The notes under the pieces: model-generated
Seen by the model: only the letters and a program-made list of their open reading frames with translations
Told to the model about the DNA's origin: nothing
Database searches by the model: none
Virus record (IMG/VR): IMGVR_UViG_3300027128_000003
Coordinates: 1-46,213 of that record
DNA: 46,213 bases
Reading direction: 5' to 3' (one strand)
Origin: a virus
In this document: positions 36,167-43,423 of the stretch, in pieces
Numbering within the stretch: the first letter of the stretch is position 1
Layout of the letters: each line of letters begins with the position of its first letter
Position numbers and translations under genes: made by a program

Positions 36167-36760
36167 ATGAACTTTAAGGATTTTTGTTATTCAGAAAAAA
36201 ATATTTCACTTCTTGAAGAAGTAGAAGTTAGTGAGGGTCTAAAATATCATCTAGATAACAATATTTCTTTATATGAGAATGTTTATCGTATTTACTCAGA
36301 TGCTTGGATTGCTTTAATAGAAGAAGCTAGAAGTCTTTATGAAAGAGATCTTCTAGCTTTAAATGATGAAGATGCAGAATTATTAGGAACAGACGTTGGT
36401 GAAGTGGTTCTTATTGAAGGCAGAGAAATATATTTGGATGCACCAATTCCATTAGAAGAAGATCTAATGTTAGAAGAGAAATCAAAAGGCAAAAAACATC
36501 GTTTAAATTCTCCATTCAGAACACCGGGGGGACCTAAGAAGTTTGCCGTTTATGTAAAGACAGGAGCAGGTAGAGTTAAGAAGGTAACATTCGGTGATCC
36601 TAATATGCGGGTTAGAAATTCTTCTAAAGCTAGAGCCAAATCATTTAGAGCAAGACATAAATGTGATCAGAAGAAAGACCGAACCACTGCGGGATATTGG
36701 TCCTGTAATATTTCTAGATATCGTAAGGCTTTGGGATTAAAGTCTAGCAGAGTATGGTAA
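36167..36760 (+). CDS. Conserved phage protein with basic C-terminal domain
   Basis: 197 aa. I start it at the ATG of MNFKDFCYSEKN, with TAAATA 5 nt upstream, not at the TTG eight codons earlier. The first half is acidic and helical. The second half (HRLNSPFRTPGGPKKFAVYV, GRVKKVTFGDPNMRVR, FRARHKCDQK, then AGYWSCNISRYRKALG) is strongly basic and highly characteristic of a protein I associate with T4-like and pelagic phages, often near head-assembly genes. Two cysteines and a histidine in the tail could bind metal. A role in the head core or DNA binding is inferred, not shown. Confidence 0.75.
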   Translation: MNFKDFCYSEKNISLLEEVEVSEGLKYHLDNNISLYENVYRIYSDAWIALIEEARSLYERDLLALNDEDAELLGTDVGEVVLIEGREIYLDAPIPLEEDLMLEEKSKGKKHRLNSPFRTPGGPKKFAVYVKTGAGRVKKVTFGDPNMRVRNSSKARAKSFRARHKCDQKKDRTTAGYWSCNISRYRKALGLKSSRVW

Positions 36761-37029
36761 ATGATTTTCCTTTCAAACAAGAGCAAATAGAAGAAAATGT
36801 CTACATAAGGGAATTCAGTCCGAGTGTAGATAGTAATGAACTACAATGGCACTACGATCAAGAAGATCGTCTAGTAGATGTTTTAAATGAAAACGATTGG
36901 TTAATCCAATTTGACAATGAATTGCCAAAATCTTTAACACAAACCATTTTTATCGAAAAGGGAAAATACCACAGGATCATAAAAGGTACAACACCGTTAA
37001 AATTAAAAATTAAAAAAATAAAATGTTGA
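36754..37029 (+). CDS. Small cupin-like conserved phage protein
   Basis: 91 aa, overlapping the previous gene by 7 nt. The pattern FSPSVDSNELQWHYDQEDR, DWLIQFDNELP, then IFIEKGKYHRIIKGT is familiar from small proteins of cyanophages and other large phages. The LQWHYDQED and KGKYHR segments suggest a single cupin-type barrel. No function is assigned in the family as far as I know. It overlaps the next gene by 7 nt, so the cluster is probably co-translated. Confidence 0.7.
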   Translation: MVNDFPFKQEQIEENVYIREFSPSVDSNELQWHYDQEDRLVDVLNENDWLIQFDNELPKSLTQTIFIEKGKYHRIIKGTTPLKLKIKKIKC

Positions 37030-37262
37030 TACTATTCGGTTTATCGTTATTATTAATTGTCATGCAAATCGACTCAATTTATCTTAGACCAATTCTAGAA
37101 ACATTAAAAGCAGCTAATACAGTTATTGATAAACCAACAAATCCTATTGATTCATATGGTACTATCCAAGAAAATTTTGGAACAACAAAATCACCAACTA
37201 TCTACAATGCTCACGGTATTGTAACCCCAGAGAATCCAAATACTCTCATCGCAAAAGTCTAA
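37023..37262 (+). CDS. Small membrane-anchored or exported protein
   Basis: 79 aa. The hydrophobic start MLILFGLSLLLIVMQIDSIY is either a signal anchor or an uncleaved membrane helix. The rest is polar and Pro/Asn/Thr-rich (NPIDSYGTIQENFGTTKSPT), suggesting an extended extracytoplasmic tail. Not recognised. Its stop codon is part of the next TAAATA box. Confidence 0.6.
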   Translation: MLILFGLSLLLIVMQIDSIYLRPILETLKAANTVIDKPTNPIDSYGTIQENFGTTKSPTIYNAHGIVTPENPNTLIAKV

Positions 37263-37265
37263 ATA
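37260..37265 (+). promoter_or_regulatory. TAAATA late-promoter-like element overlapping a stop codon
   Basis: TCTAAATA, then TAGAT, then ATG at 37271. Confidence 0.6.
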
Positions 37266-37270
37266 TAGAT

Positions 37271-37756
37271 ATGATCAAGATCATTGCTTTACTTGGTCTT
37301 TTAGCTTTACCTACTTATGGTGGCTTAAAGCTAAAAGAGAAAGAATCTCCTTCTTCTTTATCGTTAGATCAAGTAAAGCAAGGAACTGATGACCTAGGAA
37401 ATATTAATTTAGATTTAATTGCTAAGCTTAATGCGGGTGATTTAGTATCATTTAAATTAGCAGATCGTATTGTTGTAGGTAGAGTAACAAAAGTAGAGAT
37501 AGTAGAGAACGAACATATCAAAGTTATTGGTGTTTTCGATAAAGAAGAAAAAGCCGGGTTTGGTTTCATCTTCTCCCAGAAAGAAGGTAAGATTGGGGGT
37601 ACGCTCTTATTTGAAGGAGATAATGTTACCTATCGTTTACGATACAATGAGAATAAAAAATTCTTTTATCTAGAGAAAGATCAAACGCCACCCATTAAAA
37701 TTAATCATGATTCAAGCGTCAAAAGACATTCTTCAACACGCGGAACATCTGTTTAA
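37271..37756 (+). CDS. Secreted beta-rich protein of unknown function
   Basis: 161 aa. The start MIKIIALLGLLALPTYGG is a Sec signal. The mature part has LNAGDLVSFKLADRIVVGRV, GVFDKEEKAGFGFIFSQKEG and LLFEGDNVTYRLRYNE. This order of strands recalls the small propeptide-like domain (GDxVxxPLxxxxxxxGxV...GxFxxxxxGxFxF..YRI) on secreted verrucomicrobial and planctomycete enzymes, here without an enzyme attached. The resemblance is weak. Its last 50 nt overlap the TilS-like gene. Confidence 0.6.
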   Translation: MIKIIALLGLLALPTYGGLKLKEKESPSSLSLDQVKQGTDDLGNINLDLIAKLNAGDLVSFKLADRIVVGRVTKVEIVENEHIKVIGVFDKEEKAGFGFIFSQKEGKIGGTLLFEGDNVTYRLRYNENKKFFYLEKDQTPPIKINHDSSVKRHSSTRGTSV

Positions 37757-38465
37757 AAACCAAAAAGCACCCACTGCAAAATATACTTTAATGGTTTCAG
37801 CAGGAGTAGACTCTATTGCTGCTGCTCATTATTTTATTCATAAGGTCAGTAGAGAGAATGTGATGGTATATCACTTCAATCATAACCTAAGACCTCAGAA
37901 TAATGAAATGGAAAGAAAGGTTAAACAATTTTGTGAAGATTATAAAATCCAATTTCATACTTGTAAAAATGAATTGCCTAACGATTCAGAATGGTTTAAA
38001 GAATCTAAAAACTATAGAGAAGGTGATTTAAGAAGGATGCGATTAGGTTATATTCGAACAGAAAGAACTATTGCTATTACTGCTCACCATTCTGATGATG
38101 TAGTAGAATCTTATCTTCGCAATACCTTCGAAGGCCATGCAGATTATCTACCCATTCCTTTTGCAACAGCTGTAGAGTGCTATTTAAAAATGGGTACCTC
38201 TGTTATTGCACATCCATTCTTATTCTGCAGAAAACAAAATTTTATCTCTTATGCAGAGAGACATGACCTAATGAAGTATGTAGAAGAAGACGAAACAAAT
38301 AAGGTTGTGAAAGGTTCTAGAAGGAATATGATTAGAAATCTTATTGTTCCAGTATTGAGAAAACATGATATTGTTATGAATAAAATGCTCATTAGGAATA
38401 TGTCAGAAAGATTGAAAGATCAATTAAAGAAGGATTTGATTGAAAAAATTAAAAACGAAGTTTAA
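37707..38465 (+). CDS. tilS: TilS-like tRNA(Ile)-lysidine synthetase
   Basis: 252 aa, shorter than bacterial TilS and lacking the C-terminal domain. The PP-loop motif is SAGVDSIAAAHYF at 31-43, a variant of SGGxDS, followed by VYHFNHNLRP, LGYIRTERTIAITAHHSDD and, near the end, SRRNMIRNLIVPVLRK, typical of TilS. The enzyme would modify C34 of tRNA-Ile(CAU) to lysidine so that it reads AUA codons, common in an AT-rich genome. No tRNA gene was found in the window, so the substrate may be host tRNA or a phage tRNA elsewhere. It starts inside the preceding gene. Confidence 0.8.
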   Translation: MIQASKDILQHAEHLFKNQKAPTAKYTLMVSAGVDSIAAAHYFIHKVSRENVMVYHFNHNLRPQNNEMERKVKQFCEDYKIQFHTCKNELPNDSEWFKESKNYREGDLRRMRLGYIRTERTIAITAHHSDDVVESYLRNTFEGHADYLPIPFATAVECYLKMGTSVIAHPFLFCRKQNFISYAERHDLMKYVEEDETNKVVKGSRRNMIRNLIVPVLRKHDIVMNKMLIRNMSERLKDQLKKDLIEKIKNEV

Positions 38466-38468
38466 ATA
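38463..38468 (+). promoter_or_regulatory. TAAATA late-promoter-like element overlapping a stop codon
   Basis: TTTAAATA, then TTTCC, then ATG at 38474. Its TAA ends the TilS-like gene. Confidence 0.6.
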
Positions 38469-38473
38469 TTTCC

Positions 38474-39193
38474 ATGGAACAGACTCTAGTAGTAGGTGAT
38501 ATACATACAAAACTATATCCTCTCTTAAACTTTTTAGAGTCGTGGAAAGGTGAAGTAGTCTTTACTGGAGACTACTTTGATGATTTTGGTGATGACCCAT
38601 ATATTAATATGAGAGTCGCTGAATGGTTGAGGACTAGCCTAGATAATCGAAAATATACTTTCTTAATAGGTAATCATGATTTTCAATACATGACATTACC
38701 TTATCTCTTTTATTGTTCAGGGTTCAATGAACAAAAACATACAGCTATTAATAATGTTTTAAAAAAGTCTGATTGGGAAAAATTTAAATTCTTCCATCAT
38801 AAAGATAGATATTGGTTTTCTCATGCCGGTATTACTTCTAATTGGTTTGCACATCCCATTCTTGGTTTAAGCATTGAAAATATCTATAAGACTATCGAAG
38901 AATGTGATAGGTATATCATGACAGGACCATTAGATAATATATTGCCTTTATGGGCTGCAGATATGTTTAGAGGTGGTTTATATAAAAAAGGCGGTCTGCT
39001 TTGGAATGATTGGAACAATAGAGAGTTTATTCCTAATGTTACCCAAGTAATGGGCCATACGCCGCAAAATAATATCATCATCCTAGAAGACGAAGATACT
39101 AATTCGTGTTGCATTAATGTAGATGCGTATAAATCAAATAATGAATTATTGATTATTACAAGAGATGGTGTAACTAGTATTAACATCTCATGA
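38474..39193 (+). CDS. Calcineurin-like metallophosphoesterase
   Basis: 239 aa. The five metallophosphatase motifs are in order: GDIH at 8-11, GDYFDD at 32-37, GNHD at 66-69, FSHAG at 115-119, and MGHTPQ in the C-terminal part. This layout is that of the lambda-type protein phosphatase/ApaH group, needing two metal ions. The substrate could be a phosphoprotein or a dinucleotide polyphosphate. The next small gene overlaps its stop as ATGA. Confidence 0.88.
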   Translation: MEQTLVVGDIHTKLYPLLNFLESWKGEVVFTGDYFDDFGDDPYINMRVAEWLRTSLDNRKYTFLIGNHDFQYMTLPYLFYCSGFNEQKHTAINNVLKKSDWEKFKFFHHKDRYWFSHAGITSNWFAHPILGLSIENIYKTIEECDRYIMTGPLDNILPLWAADMFRGGLYKKGGLLWNDWNNREFIPNVTQVMGHTPQNNIIILEDEDTNSCCINVDAYKSNNELLIITRDGVTSINIS

Positions 39194-39435
39194 AGAGCCC
39201 TTTAAAAGAGATTTTGATATCACATACATCCATGCATGATATTAGAAAGAAATATACTAATAATTTCTATAATCTATCAAAGCACAATCAAAGATTAATT
39301 GATAAGAAGATACAAACAGATTTGGGATTAAAATTTAAGTGGAGAATGTTCTTTGATGATGTTTATTATATAGAAGACGAATCTAAGTTCTTATTATCAA
39401 AGATTAAGTATGGATACGAAAACAGTTTTCATTAA
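39190..39435 (+). CDS. Small protein with EDExKxLLxKxKY tail (member 1)
   Basis: 81 aa, coupled to the phosphoesterase by ATGA. It is basic and helical. The tail YYIEDESKFLLSKIKYGY matches the ends of the next protein and of that at 44675. Function unknown. Confidence 0.65.
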   Translation: MKSPLKEILISHTSMHDIRKKYTNNFYNLSKHNQRLIDKKIQTDLGLKFKWRMFFDDVYYIEDESKFLLSKIKYGYENSFH

Positions 39436-39628
39436 TGCTGATACATACAGCAGAATACTTTTAAAGTATATGCAAGGGAGTCCTGATTGGGGTGATTGGG
39501 GCAGCTGGTCTGATGAATTAGATGAAAGCTTAGGAATAGAATTAATAGGAGAAGATACTGATGTTTATTCATTTCGTGTAGATGATGAAATGAAATGGAT
39601 GATGGCTAAGATCAAATGGGGTCTATAA
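39410..39628 (+). CDS. Small protein with DDExKxMMxKxKW tail (member 2)
   Basis: 72 aa, starting 26 nt before the end of member 1. It is acidic and Trp-rich (GSPDWGDWGSWSDELDESLG), with the tail SFRVDDEMKWMMAKIKWGL like member 1. Such KLKW endings are frequent in small proteins of T4-like phages. It overlaps the convergent gene by 6 nt. Confidence 0.65.
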   Translation: MDTKTVFINADTYSRILLKYMQGSPDWGDWGSWSDELDESLGIELIGEDTDVYSFRVDDEMKWMMAKIKWGL

Positions 39629-40102
39629 GAACATTTCGTTTAGGAAATTTTCCCACTTTAAATGATGTTCTGCTATATCTAAGTGGTTATTCTTTTTGAA
39701 TAAGAGAATAGAAGCTGATCGATAAAATTCTGGTGAAGGAGCACCATGATATTTTGTTCTTCTTTCCATAGCTAATCGAAAGAAGGCTAATGCCGTTAAG
39801 GTTTTCTCTGCTAAACGAAAACCAAAATCATCCATTAGGTATGGTAATGGATTTTCATAAGTTAATCCTTTATGAACTATAATAGCTACAGTTTGACATT
39901 CTTCCTTTGTATTTGCGAAGGATGCGGTACAACATATGAGGGAAAGTATATCTAAAGGATTTGACAGCAATATGCGCTCGGAATCGACTATTTTATATCC
40001 TATGGCATGCATGATAGCATCTCTAGAAGATGGATCAGCAGAATATAATAACTTTATTTTCTCACATTCACTAGACTCGTATAGCTCATCAATTAAAGCC
40101 AT
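39623..40102 (-). CDS. Unknown helical protein
   Basis: 159 aa from the ATG of MALIDELYESSECEKIKLLY; an upstream in-frame start is rejected because TAAATA lies exactly 5 nt before this one. It is all-helical in appearance, with SADPSSRDAIMHAIGYKI and ALAFFRLAMERRTKYHG. No motif recognised. It follows the lysis cassette, but a terminator at 40114-40143 separates them, so it has its own transcript. Confidence 0.65.
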   Translation of the reverse strand: MALIDELYESSECEKIKLLYSADPSSRDAIMHAIGYKIVDSERILLSNPLDILSLICCTASFANTKEECQTVAIIVHKGLTYENPLPYLMDDFGFRLAEKTLTALAFFRLAMERRTKYHGAPSPEFYRSASILLFKKNNHLDIAEHHLKWENFLNEMFL

Positions 40103-40107
40103 ACTAT

Positions 40108-40113
40108 TATTTA
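40108..40113 (-). promoter_or_regulatory. TAAATA late-promoter-like element next to a terminator
   Basis: CCTAAATA, then ATAGT, then ATG at 40102. It begins 3 nt past the T-run of the holin-gene terminator on the same strand. Confidence 0.75.
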
Positions 40114-40115
40114 GG

Positions 40116-40143
40116 CAAAAAAATACCACCTTGCGGTGGTATT
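40116..40143 (-). terminator. Intrinsic terminator of the lysis cassette
   Basis: On the minus strand AATACCACC pairs with GGTGGTATT across a 4-nt loop and is followed by a T-run (the A-run at 40117-40123 of the plus strand). Confidence 0.85.
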
Positions 40144-40176
40144 ACACTTAATATGTATGTTTATTATTTAATTGAA

Positions 40177-40347
40177 TTATTCTTGTGACTTCTTATTTTT
40201 GAGTAATGACCAGACAAATCCGAGAATAGTTACAATAGCACCAGCTACTGTTTCTGTATCAGATCCTTGTGAAGTACCTTGAACTACCAAAGCACCACCG
40301 CCAGCCGTTAATGCGTGTCTAATGACACTTGTTACTAATGGATTCAT
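40177..40347 (-). CDS. Putative holin (Pam3-gp28-like)
   Basis: 56 aa. MNPLVTSVIRHALTAGGGAL, then VAGAIVTILGFVWSLLKNKK, gives two short hydrophobic helices with a polar turn and a Lys-rich end. The pattern RHALTAxGGALVxxG...VAGAIVTxxGxVWS is that of small phage holins of the Pam3-gp28 type. It would make holes in the inner membrane to release the endolysin. It lies 17 nt downstream of the endolysin gene and before a terminator. TAAATT, one base off the usual box, lies upstream. Confidence 0.75.
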   Translation of the reverse strand: MNPLVTSVIRHALTAGGGALVVQGTSQGSDTETVAGAIVTILGFVWSLLKNKKSQE

Positions 40348-40364
40348 AACAATAATAATTTAAC

Positions 40365-41030
40365 CTAACTATTGACAATAATCACCCCGTTGGCGTCAAT
40401 TTTATCTGAATCTAGATTCCAATCATTCTTTTCTATTAATGAAAGAAATAAATTTGTTCTATAAACAGTATTATTTAAAATTTTGTTTTCATGGTTCTTT
40501 AACCATTCTCTTCTAGTTTTAGTATAAGCTGTTACCCAAGCTTTTTCGTCACCTCCAGCAGAAGGCAATGTTTCAGAGAATTTATTTCTCAAAAAAGGTA
40601 ATATAGATCCAGAATGCAGAAAAGAATCTGCAATGACTAATTGAGATAAAGGCAATACTAATCCACCTTTCTTACACCAGGCTAAGGCCGGGTCAATATA
40701 CATTTCATTAAAAGCTTCTTCTTGACACATAGCCATTACATTATCTTTACAAGATTCTTTAAGTAGGTCTATAAAAGCTTTATCATTGACTAAAGATTCT
40801 TTACCTATCTTTGGAAGATAAGATTCCAATCCTTTTACTGGTCCTTTTTTCTTGACATAAGATTCAACTAACTTCTTTAGATTACCCCATTCTGTAATAC
40901 CAAATGAAACAGTAATTTGTTTGATCTTATTTGGCCCGTCATTCCAAAAATATAGCTTGTCATACTTTATGGAAGTAGAACTTTGTTCAAAACTCACTAA
41001 GACTTTTTTAATTAAAGATATTTTATCCAT
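40365..41030 (-). CDS. GH46 chitosanase-like endolysin
   Basis: 221 aa from ATG at 41030; a longer frame reaches into a structured gap and is rejected. VLVSFEQSSTSIKYD, NKIKQITVSFGITEWGNL, then LPLSQLVIADSFLHSG and PSAGGDEKAWVTAYTKTRREW match the phage chitosanase/GH46-like lysin family. Glu15 in SFEQSS is the likely catalytic acid. In phages this domain is taken as a cell-wall glycosidase. With the holin downstream it forms the lysis cassette, read leftwards. No signal peptide, as expected for a holin-dependent lysin. Confidence 0.82.
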   Translation of the reverse strand: MDKISLIKKVLVSFEQSSTSIKYDKLYFWNDGPNKIKQITVSFGITEWGNLKKLVESYVKKKGPVKGLESYLPKIGKESLVNDKAFIDLLKESCKDNVMAMCQEEAFNEMYIDPALAWCKKGGLVLPLSQLVIADSFLHSGSILPFLRNKFSETLPSAGGDEKAWVTAYTKTRREWLKNHENKILNNTVYRTNLFLSLIEKNDWNLDSDKIDANGVIIVNS

Positions 41031-41042
41031 ATAAAAAACTTC

Positions 41043-41133
41043 AGCACAACCCCACATGGTGGACCTTACCATGACCTTTCAGAGTTACCCGTAGCGAAAA
41101 GATAAAAAGCCCGAGATTCTTAGGGGTTGTGCT
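41043..41133. other. 11-bp inverted repeat enclosing a ~91-nt structured region
   Basis: AGCACAACCCC (41043-41053) is perfectly complementary to GGGGTTGTGCT (41123-41133). Inside, CATGGT and ACCATG form a 6-bp hairpin with a 7-nt loop. On the minus strand a T6 run follows the stem just before the endolysin ATG, so it could be a leader RNA or attenuator for the lysis genes. It fills most of the 124-bp gap to the divergent epimerase gene. It does not fit a tRNA. Confidence 0.5.
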
Positions 41134-41154
41134 ATAAAATATATTTATCTAAAT

Positions 41155-42036
41155 ATGAATAAAGTTTTAGTTTTTGGTAGTTCTGGTTACATTGGTCAAG
41201 AATTTGTTAGGCAATTACACAGATCAGATCAGATTGTAGTTTGCGCACCTTCTCATAAAACCTATAAGACACAGAGTTGTGTAGCTAAATTAATTCGTTC
41301 AGTAAATCCCGTTCATGTATATAATGCTTCAGGCTATACCGGAAAGCCAAATGTAGATGCGGCCGAATATGAAAAGGACAAATGCTTCTTTGGTAATGTC
41401 CTACTACCTACTTGGATTGCCGAAGCTACTTCTTCAATGAAGATTCCATTTGTTCATGTATCTTCTGGTTGTATCTATAATGGTTATCAAAAAGCTTATA
41501 CAGAAGATGATGCATCAGATTTCTCTTTCGCGCAAAACAATTGCTCATTCTATTCAGGTACTAAAGCTCAAGCAGAAGAACTGCTTAAGTGGTATGACAA
41601 TACATATATTCTAAGATTAAGAATTCCATTTGATAATGAACATAATCCTAGGAATTATCTGACTAAGTTATTGACATATGATACAATCTTAAATCTAGAT
41701 AATTCTATTTCACACAAAGCCGAATTCGTATCTAAGTGTATTGACATTGTTAATAAAACTGATGTGCCTACTGGTATCTATAATCTCACCAATGAAGGAT
41801 ATGTGAATGCTGAATTTGTATTAAATCTTTTCAAGAAACATCATCCGTCATTAATTGAGAAGATTGAGAAGAAGAAGTTTTTTTCTTCTTTAGAAGAATT
41901 CATGACGAAGGCTGTTGCGCCCAGATCAAATTGTATTCTTGATACAACCAAGGCTAATCTTAATAAGGTTAATTTGAGAGATGCAAGAGAGGTAGTCGAA
42001 GAATGTGTTAAGAATTATATGCTAATTAAGTCTTAG
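41155..42036 (+). CDS. NDP-rhamnose-type 3,5-epimerase/4-reductase (RmlD / NRS-ER family)
   Basis: 293 aa, short-chain dehydrogenase fold. Nucleotide-binding GSSGYIG at 8-14 and catalytic YSGTK near 133-137. NASGYTGKPNVDAAE, FYSGTKAQAEELLKWYDN, LRLRIPFDNEHNPRNYLTK and VAPRSN follow the plant NRS/ER and mimivirus L780 proteins closely; these finish UDP- or dTDP-L-rhamnose from the 4-keto-6-deoxy sugar. The phage may use it to alter host surface sugars or decorate its own parts. The 4,6-dehydratase partner is not in the window. No clear promoter element precedes it; it overlaps the convergent gene by 11 nt. Confidence 0.78.
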   Translation: MNKVLVFGSSGYIGQEFVRQLHRSDQIVVCAPSHKTYKTQSCVAKLIRSVNPVHVYNASGYTGKPNVDAAEYEKDKCFFGNVLLPTWIAEATSSMKIPFVHVSSGCIYNGYQKAYTEDDASDFSFAQNNCSFYSGTKAQAEELLKWYDNTYILRLRIPFDNEHNPRNYLTKLLTYDTILNLDNSISHKAEFVSKCIDIVNKTDVPTGIYNLTNEGYVNAEFVLNLFKKHHPSLIEKIEKKKFFSSLEEFMTKAVAPRSNCILDTTKANLNKVNLRDAREVVEECVKNYMLIKS

Positions 42037-42901
42037 TTCCTGTATTTAAAGTGCCAGTTAAATCTCTAGCTGTAGCTGCAGATCTTTGAGCTGCATTCTT
42101 ATGTATTGTAGAAAGGAATTGCAAGAGATGTTCTAAAGCTTCTTTATAAGTATTTTTACCTTCATGTAATCTCAAATATAATCCTATATTATTGTTTCTA
42201 CTAGCTTTTGAATTATCAGTAGGATCTTCAGGTGGTTGTGGTTCTGGGCCTCTTGATGATAGTGCGGTTGTATACCAACGTTGCCATTCTCTATTATATA
42301 ACCTAATTTCAGCATTATATCTTGCCATAGCTGATTTGTCACCCTTTCCTAGTGCATCTATTGTTTGTTTAACAGTAGATATTAATTCGTCGCCTGATAA
42401 AGGTATAGGTTCCCCACCTGAAACTGGTTTTGTAAATACTTGGGATGTGATGATGTTCCACATTGCGTCGCCAAATTGTTTTAAAGTATATCCAGTATAA
42501 TCATTTGCCATAGCTACTACAATACCGGTAGAATTACCTAAAGGGGCTCTAGAGCTGTATCGAGTAGTATCTTGCACCGCGCCATATACACCATTTAATG
42601 TTTTGATTAAATTGTCATCTATTTTAATATTTCCATCCACACCTTGCATTTTATTGATAAAAGTACTGAACATAGATGATACTTTTCCTGCAAAAGCCGC
42701 TACGCCTGGATTCACGGTTAAATTTGCACCAAGTGCACCCACTGCAGCGTTGGTAGCTGTGCTCAATGCTTTACCAGCAAGATTTGCGACGGGTTTAAGA
42801 TTCTGAGCTATACCAGCTACCCCTTGTCCAAATGTGTTTAGACCTCCCATAAAATTCACTTCAAAGAGAATCTTATTAATTTCATCATCATACTTACTCA
42901 T
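42026..42901 (-). CDS. Unknown Gly/Ala-rich, possibly virion, protein
   Basis: 291 aa from the ATG of MSKYDDEINKILFEV, with TAAATA 5 nt upstream; a slightly longer frame is rejected. Residues ~20-75 are Gly/Ala-rich and could be amphipathic or membrane-interacting (LNTFGQGVAGIAQNLKPVAN, ALSTATNAAVGALGANLTV). The rest is helical with a Pro-rich segment (GPEPQPPEDPTD). Not recognised. Together with its late-type promoter, a virion-associated role is plausible. Confidence 0.65.
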   Translation of the reverse strand: MSKYDDEINKILFEVNFMGGLNTFGQGVAGIAQNLKPVANLAGKALSTATNAAVGALGANLTVNPGVAAFAGKVSSMFSTFINKMQGVDGNIKIDDNLIKTLNGVYGAVQDTTRYSSRAPLGNSTGIVVAMANDYTGYTLKQFGDAMWNIITSQVFTKPVSGGEPIPLSGDELISTVKQTIDALGKGDKSAMARYNAEIRLYNREWQRWYTTALSSRGPEPQPPEDPTDNSKASRNNNIGLYLRLHEGKNTYKEALEHLLQFLSTIHKNAAQRSAATARDLTGTLNTGTKT

Positions 42902-42905
42902 GCGA

Positions 42906-43409
42906 TTATTTAGTTTTAAATAACTCAAAGTATAATGGATTCTTAAAAACCTTTTTAAATAATTTACATTCTTCCCATTCTGCTTTAATTTCTTTTACTT
43001 TTTCTAGATCTCCTTGGTCTCTAAAATATTTCATTAATCTAATAGCTCTTTTTCTACCAGTTATCTTATATGGTTTAAGCCTTTCACCAGTAGGACCTAC
43101 CTTATATCCATACAATTCAAATACTCTCTCAGCTGATAGTGGTTCACTTTCTAATCGCCAAACTGAATGATATGGATTGTCATTATCATCCATAGCATAG
43201 TTATATGAATAGAAAGTCTCACCATCTTTTTCTAGATTAATTTTATACTTCCCAATACCCAATCTATTATTCCCCAAACAGGTAAATTCAGTTCTATCAA
43301 TTGCTTTGATAGGATGACCATCTTTCCAATAGAATCCCCCGATAGGACAAGATACTTTCATTCCTTTTAAAATTTGCCCTGTATAATTATCTAATTTGAT
43401 TCTCGCCAT
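42906..43409 (-). CDS. Unknown basic protein
   Basis: 167 aa, not recognised. The N-terminal part (YTGQILKGMKVSCPIGGFYW, TEFTCLGNNRLGIGKYKI) looks like a small beta domain with two Cys. The C-terminal half is Lys/Arg-rich and helical (KITGRKRAIRLMKYFRDQGD, VKEIKAEWEECKLFKKVF). The fold and charge would suit nucleic-acid binding, which is a guess. Its promoter-like element is of the CGACACC type, marking it as probably non-structural. Confidence 0.6.
   Translation of the reverse strand: MARIKLDNYTGQILKGMKVSCPIGGFYWKDGHPIKAIDRTEFTCLGNNRLGIGKYKINLEKDGETFYSYNYAMDDNDNPYHSVWRLESEPLSAERVFELYGYKVGPTGERLKPYKITGRKRAIRLMKYFRDQGDLEKVKEIKAEWEECKLFKKVFKNPLYFELFKTK
42907..42912 (-). promoter_or_regulatory. 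TAAATA late-promoter-like element
   Basis: ACTAAATA, then ATCGC, then ATG at 42901. It overlaps the last codons of the gene upstream on the same strand. Confidence 0.65.
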
Positions 43410-43423
43410 ATTTTTTTATACCG

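Noticed and set aside
40365-41072. Longer start for the endolysin
   Set aside because: It would run through the inverted repeat and add 14 residues not found in the family pattern; the ATG at 41030 begins the conserved part.
41043-41133. tRNA or tRNA-like gene
   Set aside because: The closing stem is 11 bp, not 7, and neither strand has a GTTCRANNC-type T-loop or an anticodon loop with U33.
42901-42928. Longer start for the 291-aa minus-strand gene
   Set aside because: It would place the TAAATA box inside the gene; the downstream ATG has the exact 5-nt spacing.
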